From the NCBI RefSeq assembly GCF_002967715.1, contig NZ_PUIA01000085.1:62001-126000 (forward strand): a stretch of DNA of 64,000 nucleotides, written 5' to 3'. Shown piece after piece: positions 54,830 through 63,300 of the stretch (its first letter is position 1; the number at the start of each line of letters is the position of its first letter). The stretch is from Blastopirellula marina (GTDB taxonomy: Bacteria > Planctomycetota > Planctomycetia > Pirellulales > Pirellulaceae). A program made the translations under genes and the position numbers. The notes beneath the pieces were generated by a model that had not been told where the DNA came from, did not search any database, and saw only the letters and a program-made list of their open reading frames with translations.

Positions 54830-57800
54830 CTATTCGATAGTGACGAACTCATCCAAGTTCAGTATCAAGTGAGCTACGCTGGTTAGGGCCGCATGCTGAA
54901 TGGGGTCAAGCGAGTTGTCAGTTGTTGATTCACCCACGGTCAGCAGCTTCTTCGCCTCGTCAGGGGATTGGGAAAAATACTGGTGAAAGAACTGCAAGTT
55001 CTCGGCCAGAATATCAAGCGTCTCTTTGTCCGCTGGTCGAGCGATCGCTTGGCGGTACATAACTGCTAAGCGGTCACGATCATCTTTGGCTTCTGCTTGC
55101 ATCGCTACTTTCGCCAGTTGTCGAGCGCTCTCGATAAACGTGACATCGTTCATCAATACCAACGCCTGTAGCGGCGTGTTCGTTCGGGTTGCCCGCACGG
55201 TACACACTTCACGACTTCCTGCGTCAAAGATCGTTTGTCGTGGCGGATTAACGGCCCGCTTCCAATAGGTGTACATGCTCTTGCGATACAGACCTTCGCC
55301 GGTATCTTGCTTGTATCGAATGCCCGCACTAGAAGCGACCGTCGACCACAGGCCTGCCGGCTGATACGGTTTTACCGACGGTCCACCAGCTTTCGAGTTG
55401 AGTAGGCCGCTTGCCTGCAAAGCCACGTCGCGAATCGAGTAACCATCGGCTCGATAGCGAGGTCCGCGAGCCATTAGCCGGTTCTCGGGATCACGCTGGC
55501 GGAGTTCAGGTCGATGGATCGACGACTGGCGATAGACGCTGCTGGTAACGATCAAGCGGTGCATGGCCTTTACATCCCAGCCCGACTCGATGAACTCGAC
55601 CGCCAACCAATCCAGCAGATCGGGATGACTGGGGGCTTCTCCTTGAAGCCCAAAGTCGTCGACCGTCTTCACCAGCCCCACCCCGAAGTGATCTTGCCAC
55701 ATGCGATTAACAATCACTCGGGCCGTCAATGGGTTTTCGTGTGAAACCATCCATTGGGCCAATTCCAAACGGTTGCCAGGCTGGATAGGTGAGTCTTCGG
55801 AAAACAGTTGTGCCGGCACAGCACGCGTCAGTGGTTCCTCTTTGACAGGCTCGTTGTATTGACCGCGATTGAGCAGGTAGATCGGCTCTTCCTTTCCTTG
55901 CCGCTCGCTCATGATCATGACGCTTACTTCAGGACCAGCCTCTTGGCGATACTGCTGTTCCGCTTTCTTCAGTTGAAGCTCCGCCTTGGCCAGTTGTTGG
56001 TCGATTGTTTCGTAGTACTTACGAATGGCTTCCAGGTCTTTGGGCTTTCGCTTGTCGGCCGATTTAGCTAAAGCAGCTTTCGCATCGGCGGTCAGCCCGT
56101 CGTCAGCGACCTTGCCTGCATCGGCATGGTCGGAGAATGCGATCCTTGCTTTGCCAATCGCGTGATTGGCGTACTGGCTGCCAAACTTGAGTTCGATGAC
56201 GAGCGTCTCTTCACCTTGGATCTCGACTGGCTCGGCAAATCGAATAACGGCCGTCACAGGCTCAGGCTTCACATCCGTTCCGAACACCGCCCAGCCGGTG
56301 CTGGCCTTGCCATCGAGAATATTCTTGACTGGGAAGCTATCTTGCTCGAACGACGCCGTCGCTGATTGCAGCGCGATTGGTTTTCCATTCTGCAGAACAT
56401 TCACACTCGTCAGAACGAAGTTACCGTTTACGCTTGGGGCAAGCTGTCTTGGCTTCGCGAAGGCATCGTCCGGCAGCGCCGTTAGTTGCAACGCGGTCAG
56501 AGACTTCTGCTGGGGTTGAACGGTGATGCTGTAAACAATCTCGGTCGACTTGTTTCCGCCTGAGTAGCGAACGGTGGCATCCCCTTCGATCACCAGATCT
56601 CCGTCCCCTTGAAGGTTGGCCTCTTTAAGTGTGGCCGGCGTCCAGACAATCGAATCCTCTTCGCTTGGTCCCTGGTATTCATCGAGCCATCGCTGCATGC
56701 GCTCAGGCACGCCAGCTTTAGCTACTTCCATTTCCTTTTGAGCTTTATCGCGCTTGGCAATCGTTGCCGGCGACACCTCAATCAGTGGCGAACTTGTTTT
56801 CATAGTCGGGTTCGCGTCGATACCTCTGCCGGTCCCACGTTCGCCGATGTTGTTGAAATAACCATAGAACTGGTAGAACTCGCGCTGGCTCAATGGATCG
56901 TACTTGTGGTCGTGGCAGCGTGCACAACCCATCGTCAGACCCAGCCAAACAGTCGAAGTCGTCTCAACGCGATCGATGACGTTTTCGACGAAGAACTCTT
57001 CGGAGAGTGCCCCAGCTTCGGCATTCTGGCGATGGTTGCGATTAAATGCAGTTGCCAGCCGCTGCGAATCGGTAGTATCCGGCAACATATCGCCGGCCAA
57101 CTGCTCGATAGTGAATTGGTCAAACGGCATATTCTGGTGCATGGCTTGAATCACCCAGTCTCGCCATGGCCAGTTGGTCCGTTCATTGTCATTCTGGTAC
57201 CCATCGGTGTCGGCATACCGTGCCGCGTCTAACCAGCGCAGCGATTGGTGTTCGGCATAGGCCATCGATCCGAGCAGTTCGTCTATCGCTTCCAGGTAGG
57301 CCGTATCGCTGGGGTCCGCCAGAAACTTCTCTTGAAGTTCTGCCGGAGGTAGCAGTCCGGTGAGCGTCAACGATGCCCGACGCAGGCGCGTCGCCGGATC
57401 TGCTTCCGGCGAAGGCGCAAGCTTTTCATCCAGCAAACGCTTGGCTATGAAAACATCAATCGGATTGGTCGACCAGCGGGACTTGGTTTCCTCTGTCCAT
57501 GACGCCGACTTCACAGCATCGAGGGGTACTTCCGGTCGCTGAGGAATCTCGAATGCCCAGTGACGCTGGTACTCGGCTCCTTGTTGAATCCATAAATCGA
57601 GAATTCGTTTTTCTTCTTCCGACAGGGTGCGGTTGCTGCCAGAGGGAGGCATTTGCGACGATTCATCGTCGCTGTGAATCCGCAAATGCAACTCGCTGGC
57701 TTTCAAATCACCAGGCACAACGCCTGCATACCCCCCGAGGTCTTTCAGTAGATTATCTTGGCTATCCAAGCGAAATTCTGACTCTTGGTTCTTCGCATCC

Positions 57801-57958
57801 GGTCCATGGCAGTGAAAGCAGCGATCGGAAAGAATTGGCTGAACCTGGGTACGGAAGTCGACCTTTTCCTCGGCCTGGCACACTCCCGGCAGCACCAGAA
57901 GTGGAAGTAAGCCCAGAGATTTGATCACGTTACGCCCAAAATACCGTAAAATGAACAT
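54830..57958 (-). CDS. Exported PSCyt1-DUF1549-DUF1553 protein
   Basis: A 1,042-residue protein with a signal peptide (about 1-29, LLPLLVLPGVCQA). PSCyt1 (about 38-130) holds a heme site CFHCHGPDAKNQ and LRIHSDDESSQMPP. DUF1549 (PSCyt2, about 160-375) shows RRASLTLTGLLP, RYADTDGYQND and the conserved CARCHDHKYDP. A carbohydrate-binding-like insertion (about 450-620) precedes the C-terminal DUF1553 (PSD1, about 730-1010) with NRMWQDHFGVGLVKTVDDFG, DWLAVEFIESGWDVK and QALVLMNDVTFIESARQLA. Together with the DUF1501 gene it forms a presumed envelope oxidation module. It is divergent to the ECF/FecR-LamG pair. Confidence 0.95.
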   Translation of the reverse strand: MFILRYFGRNVIKSLGLLPLLVLPGVCQAEEKVDFRTQVQPILSDRCFHCHGPDAKNQESEFRLDSQDNLLKDLGGYAGVVPGDLKASELHLRIHSDDESSQMPPSGSNRTLSEEEKRILDLWIQQGAEYQRHWAFEIPQRPEVPLDAVKSASWTEETKSRWSTNPIDVFIAKRLLDEKLAPSPEADPATRLRRASLTLTGLLPPAELQEKFLADPSDTAYLEAIDELLGSMAYAEHQSLRWLDAARYADTDGYQNDNERTNWPWRDWVIQAMHQNMPFDQFTIEQLAGDMLPDTTDSQRLATAFNRNHRQNAEAGALSEEFFVENVIDRVETTSTVWLGLTMGCARCHDHKYDPLSQREFYQFYGYFNNIGERGTGRGIDANPTMKTSSPLIEVSPATIAKRDKAQKEMEVAKAGVPERMQRWLDEYQGPSEEDSIVWTPATLKEANLQGDGDLVIEGDATVRYSGGNKSTEIVYSITVQPQQKSLTALQLTALPDDAFAKPRQLAPSVNGNFVLTSVNVLQNGKPIALQSATASFEQDSFPVKNILDGKASTGWAVFGTDVKPEPVTAVIRFAEPVEIQGEETLVIELKFGSQYANHAIGKARIAFSDHADAGKVADDGLTADAKAALAKSADKRKPKDLEAIRKYYETIDQQLAKAELQLKKAEQQYRQEAGPEVSVMIMSERQGKEEPIYLLNRGQYNEPVKEEPLTRAVPAQLFSEDSPIQPGNRLELAQWMVSHENPLTARVIVNRMWQDHFGVGLVKTVDDFGLQGEAPSHPDLLDWLAVEFIESGWDVKAMHRLIVTSSVYRQSSIHRPELRQRDPENRLMARGPRYRADGYSIRDVALQASGLLNSKAGGPSVKPYQPAGLWSTVASSAGIRYKQDTGEGLYRKSMYTYWKRAVNPPRQTIFDAGSREVCTVRATRTNTPLQALVLMNDVTFIESARQLAKVAMQAEAKDDRDRLAVMYRQAIARPADKETLDILAENLQFFHQYFSQSPDEAKKLLTVGESTTDNSLDPIQHAALTSVAHLILNLDEFVTIE

Positions 57959-57992
57959 GAAGCTTCTTGCGTGAGATTTTATGGGAAATCAT

Positions 57993-58080
57993 GGCAGGTA
58001 TGCCTATCATACTCCCAATTTGCCAATAACCTGCCGCGCAATTTCGTAACATCCTTTTTTCTCAGAATTTACGGCAGGTA
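57993..58080. promoter_or_regulatory. Three GGCAGGT sites in the DUF1553 / ECF divergent region
   Basis: GGCAGGTA occurs at 57993-58000 and again at 58073-58080 on the plus strand; GGCAGGTT occurs at 58028-58035 on the minus strand. All three lie within the 146-bp gap, so they could be regulator or ECF promoter elements for both directions. Confidence 0.45.
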
Positions 58081-58104
58081 AGCTCGATCCTGGGAGTAAT
58101 CAGG

Positions 58105-58650
58105 TTGAGCAACAGTATCGCGAGGTTGGGTTCCAACGTGGAAAAAGATCGATTTCTCACCTTATTTTTGAAACACGAGCGCGAACTGGCAGCGATCGCC
58201 AGAGCCTCGCTCCCTGACTGGAACGCGGTGGACGACGTTCTGCAGGAAGCCAGCTTGGTCATGTGGAGAAAGATTGATCAGCTTCAGGCGGACGACGAAT
58301 TCATCCCCTGGGCACGCATGGTGTTGCGATTCGAGGTCTTGAAGTATCGCCGTAGCTGTAGCCGCGATCGGTTGCTCTTAGATGACGATCTTGTCGCGCT
58401 GATCGCCATCGAAGCGAAAGACGAGACGTCGGAATTTGCTCAAGAACAACGTTCAGCCATTCGAGCCTGCCTGGGCAAGTTCTCTGCGGAACATCAAAAG
58501 CTGTTACTGGCTCCCTATACACGTGAAGAAGCAGTGAAAGAGATGGCGGAAGCGGCCGGAAAGACGGCCAATAGCCTGTATAAACGCCTAGGGCGGCTAC
58601 GCACAAAATTGCACGACTGTGTTCGGATGCAACTGGGAACAACATCATGA
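58105..58650 (+). CDS. ECF-type RNA polymerase sigma factor (FecR/LamG-linked)
   Basis: A 181-residue sigma-70 family factor. Region 2 is visible as FLKHERELAAIARASLPDWNAVDDVLQEASLVMWRKIDQ and WARMVLRFEVLKYRR; region 4 is YTREEAVKEMAEAAGKTANSLYKRLGRLRTKL. The start is TTG at 58105, with GGGAG 8 bases upstream. The stop overlaps the ATG of the FecR-LamG gene (ATGA), showing translational coupling. It is related to the planctomycete/verrucomicrobial ECF family found beside DUF1553 genes. The divergent DUF1553/DUF1501 genes are its most likely targets. Confidence 0.92.
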   Translation: MSNSIARLGSNVEKDRFLTLFLKHERELAAIARASLPDWNAVDDVLQEASLVMWRKIDQLQADDEFIPWARMVLRFEVLKYRRSCSRDRLLLDDDLVALIAIEAKDETSEFAQEQRSAIRACLGKFSAEHQKLLLAPYTREEAVKEMAEAAGKTANSLYKRLGRLRTKLHDCVRMQLGTTS

Positions 58651-60197
58651 GCAACGAACCGTCCCCACCTACCGATGAATTGATCGAGAGATACTTCCTC
58701 GATCCCCAATCTTTGTCAGATGCCGAGCAGTCAACACTCGTTCGCGCTTTGCAGGAAGACCCAAGCGTACGCAGCCGGTTTCGCGTTGCCGCATTCATCG
58801 ATGCGGAGTTGCGATTTGAATCGAGCGGTGAAGAAACCTCCTCGCCATCGATCACGGCTCCGACTGGGCTAGGTGATGCCTGGCCGAAATGGATACTCGC
58901 GATCGCGGCGACGCTTCTACTGTTCGGCGTGCTGGGTTACCTCAATTGGCCGGCGACTCCTCAGCAAACCCAAGAGCCGATTGCCAATCAGCAATCGCCG
59001 CCAGCTACGCCGGAAGTGGCCACCGCGATCGCCCTGCTCGATGTCGGACACAATCAGAAATTCGAGCCTGGTTTCGCCCCTAGCGGCAGCGAGTTCCATC
59101 AAGGCGAATACCATTTGAGCGAAGGGGAAGTCACGCTGACTTTCCAGAACGGAGTAGCGGTTTCACTTGAGAGTCCTGCTCGTTTCTCTATCATCGATCC
59201 AATGCGTATGCAACTCGATCACGGTCGAGCTCGTGCCATCGTGCCGGAGTCAGGGCACGGGTTTGTGATCGAAACCTCGACAATGGTTGTCGAAGACCTG
59301 GGCACCGAATTTGGCGTTGTCGTAGACGACCAGCAAAACCAGGAGCTCCACGTTTTTGCGGGTGAAGTGCGACTGCACGAGAAGAATTTGCCCCCGGAAC
59401 TTCTGACCGAGAACTCGGCACTTGCCTGGGACAATCACACCAAGCGGCGCACGATTACCCCGGATGACGGAGCGTTCGCGACCAGCATGTCGATCGGCTA
59501 TAAGCGCTGGCTCGATCACAGCTTGCAGCTTCGCCAAGACCCAGCAGCGCTCTTCTATTTCGATTTCGAGACCGACTCGCGCAAGAGCGCGGAAGTTGTC
59601 AATCGAGCCACCACCGGCATTGTCGACAATGGCCAACTTACCAGTGGCATCTGGGCGACTGGACGTTGGCCTGAAAAAGGAGCGATGCTTTTCGAGAATA
59701 CCGGCGATCGCGTCGAGTTGAATATCCCTGGCACGTACGACCAGATCACCATCATGGGTTGGGTACAGATCAATCGCTACGACTTTGCACTTCAGACGGT
59801 ATTCAACTCGGTTGACTATTCGCCTGGCCAGCATCACTGGAACTTGACGCGGGGAGGTTCGCTGCGGATGGGGCTCTCGGGTCAGTACGACCTGACAAGC
59901 AAGCAAACGCTTCCTCAAAATCATTGGACCCACGTCGCCGCTCAAATGGATGCCAAGTCCCAAGAGTCGGTGTATTACATCAACGGGGAAGAAGTCGATC
60001 GAAAGCAATGGACGACCTCGATCCCCATCCGCTACGGCCCTAGCTCGATTGGAGCCTGGGGACACACCAATCGCGCAGGCCAGGTCACCTACAGCCGAGA
60101 CCTGCGAGGACGCATCGACGAAATTGCCCTGTTCAGCCGCATCCTTTCGGCCGACGAGATTCGCGAAGCGTTTGAAGCTGGAAGTAACTTTCAATAG
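58647..60197 (+). CDS. FecR-type transmembrane regulator with C-terminal LamG domain
   Basis: A 516-residue protein. The N-terminal cytoplasmic part (1-78) resembles an anti-sigma/FecR regulator region, followed by one transmembrane helix (about 81-99, WILAIAATLLLFGVLGYLNW). The FecR domain (about 135-270) has GFVIETSTMVVEDLGTEFGVVVDDQQ and LHVFAGEVRLHE. The C-terminal LamG/concanavalin-type domain (about 300-512) has VELNIPGTYDQITIMGWVQI, HWNLTRGGSLRMGLSG, NHWTHVAAQMDAKSQESVYYING and GRIDEIALFSRILSADEI. Coupled to the ECF gene, it probably detects a glycan outside the membrane and controls the sigma factor. Confidence 0.93.
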   Translation: MSNEPSPPTDELIERYFLDPQSLSDAEQSTLVRALQEDPSVRSRFRVAAFIDAELRFESSGEETSSPSITAPTGLGDAWPKWILAIAATLLLFGVLGYLNWPATPQQTQEPIANQQSPPATPEVATAIALLDVGHNQKFEPGFAPSGSEFHQGEYHLSEGEVTLTFQNGVAVSLESPARFSIIDPMRMQLDHGRARAIVPESGHGFVIETSTMVVEDLGTEFGVVVDDQQNQELHVFAGEVRLHEKNLPPELLTENSALAWDNHTKRRTITPDDGAFATSMSIGYKRWLDHSLQLRQDPAALFYFDFETDSRKSAEVVNRATTGIVDNGQLTSGIWATGRWPEKGAMLFENTGDRVELNIPGTYDQITIMGWVQINRYDFALQTVFNSVDYSPGQHHWNLTRGGSLRMGLSGQYDLTSKQTLPQNHWTHVAAQMDAKSQESVYYINGEEVDRKQWTTSIPIRYGPSSIGAWGHTNRAGQVTYSRDLRGRIDEIALFSRILSADEIREAFEAGSNFQ

Positions 60198-60376
60198 TTA
60201 TTTCACTTGTTTCGCTTACTCCCCAATAATTTCAAAAATATAAATATACGAATTCACGTAAGACCTAGCCTTGCTCAGACGCTATAGTTAGTATGAACTC
60301 GCGCTTCTCACGTGGTCCCACCTAAACTCGTCCCACCCCCGAAACCGTATACAAAGCCTTCGGTATTTAGGATCCC

Positions 60377-63300
60377 ATGCGTAAAACAATCCTCTCGCTT
60401 GTTGTTTGTCTTGGCCTGTGTTGGTCGGGGCAAGGGTATGCTCAGACGTTGCAGCTTGAAAAAGGAGATCACATCTCCATCATCGGCAATACAACCGCCG
60501 ATCGCATGCAACACCACGCCTGGCTGGAAACGTATATCCATGCGACTCATCCCGAGTTGAATTTGACGTTTCGCAACCTGGCCTTTCCCGGCGACGAGCT
60601 GAAAGTTCGACCGCGGGAAGACAACTTCGGCACGCCAGACGAGTGGCTCGCCAAGAACAAGACAGACGTCGTCTTCGCGTTCTTCGGTTACAACGAAGCC
60701 CTCAAAGGTCCCCAAGCTGTCGACGGGTTCAAAAAGGATCTGGCCGAAGTGATCGATGGGATGCGTGCCCAGAAGTACAACGGCAAATCGGCTCCTAAGA
60801 TCGTGATATTCTCGCCTATTGCCCACGAGAACCTCTACAGCCGTCACCTGCCTGACGGTTCGAAGAACAACCCGAACCTGAAGCTTTACACCGAGGCTAT
60901 GGCCGAAGTGTGCCAGGCCAAGGACGTCTTGTTCGTCGATCTCTTTACCCCATCGCAAAAGCTGTATGCCGACGCCGAGAAACCGCTCACGATGAACGGC
61001 ATTCACCTGTTGGATCACGGCAACCAAGCGATCGCTGGCGTCATCTACGGACAACTATTTGGCAAGCCCCTACCCGATGCAGGCTCAGAAGAAATCGCCA
61101 AGCTGCGCGACGTAATCCTCGACAAGAACTACTACTGGTTCAGCCGCTATCGCGTGGTGGACGGTTACAACGTGTTCGGTGGTCGCTCGAAGCTGGCCTG
61201 GTTTGGCCAATCCAACGCCGACGTCATGCTCCGCGAGATGGAAATCTTCGACGTCATGACGGCCAATCGCGATCAGCGCGTGTGGGCGGTTGCCCAGGGT
61301 GGTGACCTGGAAGTCAAAGACGACAATCTTCCCGAAGAACTGGTCGTTAAATCGAACCGCGATGGCGACCTGTCCGATGGTGGTTTTTCGTACCGTACCG
61401 CCGAAGAAGGCCTGAAGAAACTGGAAATGCACAAAGACCTTCAAGCGAATGTCTTTGCTTCCGAAGAGATGTTCCCCGAACTGATCAACCCGGTTCAGAT
61501 GGCCGTCGATCCGAATGGTCACTTGTACGCTTCGGTCTGGCCGAGCTACCCTCACTGGAACCCCACCGAACCGCGTCTGGATCGCATTGTCTGTCTGCCG
61601 GACGACAACGGCGACGGCGTGGCCGACCGCTGCGTGATCTTCGCTGACGAATTGAACAGCGTCACCGGTTTCGAATTCTGGGGCGGCGGTATGATTGTCG
61701 CTTCGCTGCCAGAATTGTGGTTCCTGAAAGATACCGACGGCGACTTGAAAGCCGACGTAAAAATCCGCCTCCTGCAAGGTCTGTCCAGTGCCGACTCGCA
61801 CCACTCGGCCAACGCCATGGTGCTCGGCCCGGATGGCTGGATTTACTGGTCGCGTGGTGTCTTCAACGTGGCCACCATGGAGACGCCAACCAAGACGTAT
61901 CGCTCCACACAAACTGGCGTGCATCGTTTCAATCCGCGAACGTTCGAGATGGAATTCCATTACCCCATCGGCCCGAATCCACACGGCGATGTCTTCGATC
62001 AATGGGGTTACCAGTTCGCTAATGATGGTACGTCCGGTACCGGCTCGTATGTCGATATCGGCAAAGGTGTCGGCAACAAGCAATGGTTCGACAAACGCGT
62101 TCGTCCCGTTGCCGCCACAGGCCTATTGGCCAGCAGCCACTTCCCAGAAGAGATGCAGGGCAACTTCCTGATTTGCAACTGCATCGGTTTTCTGGGCGTC
62201 TTGAATCACGAGATCCAGTACAACGGTTCCGACATCCGTGCGACCGAAGTCGATCCGATCCTTGTGTCCTCCGACCCCAACTTTCGTCCGAGCGACGTGG
62301 AGATCGGTGCCGACGGTGCGTTGTACGTTGCCGACTGGGCCAATGCCTTGATCGGTCATATGCAGCACAACATGCGTGACCCCAACCGCGATCATCAGCA
62401 CGGACGTATCTTCCGCGTCACCGCGAAGAACCGCCCACTGATCGAACCAGTTCGCCTGAAGGACAAGCCGCTCGTTGAAGTCCTGTCCGCCTTCTATGCG
62501 AAGGAGAACGCGACTCGTTACCGTGCACGTATTGAACTAAGCGGTCGCGATTCTGAAGAAGTTCAGGCCGCGATCGAAAAGTTCGTTGCTGCCAAAGATA
62601 TCAACAACCCAGCCGACGCCCAGGCAATGCTTGAGTGCTTGTGGGTGCTCGAAGAACACCGCATGCCAAGTATCGACCTGGTCAAAACTGTCTTCCAGGC
62701 TGGCGAACCTCGTGTTCGTGCGGCTGCCATCCGTACGCTTGGCCATTGGGCCGATTCGGTTGATGGCTGGGAGCCAACGCTTGTGGCTGCCGCGAGCGAT
62801 CCTTCGCCGCTGGTTCGTGCCGAGGCCATCAAGTCGGCTGTCGAGTTCACAGGCCCTGCCGCTGCCGAAACCGTCTTCCTGGCTGCCTCGCAAGAGATGG
62901 ATCCGGAACTGACGCGTCTGCTGCAATATGCCCAAAGCCAGATCGACGTCGATCAGATGATCGCCGAGTCGATTCGTTCGGGTCGCAAGCTCTCGCCTGC
63001 GGCAACAACCTATGCCTTAGAGAAGGCCAGTTCCGATCTCCTGCTGAAGCTGGATCGTACCGACGAAGTTTACGCGGCGATTCTTAGCCGTGGTGGTATC
63101 CAGCCTAAGTATCGCGAGGAAGCCATTTCCGTTCTGGCTACTAAGAACAATCGTTCCCCGATGGGCGAACTGATTGCATGGGTTTCGACTGCGGAAAGCA
63201 AGAACCTGCCGAGCTTGAACGATCTGGCGAACATGCTTCCGAAAGCGAGCCAGGCCGATCTCGCCAAATCGCAAGACCTGCTGGAGAAGCTGGCCTCGAC

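Noticed and set aside
61085-62083. Long minus-strand open frame opposite the truncated SGNH-dehydrogenase gene (332 codons)
   Set aside because: The plus-strand frame encodes recognisable propeller motifs throughout; the opposite frame has none.
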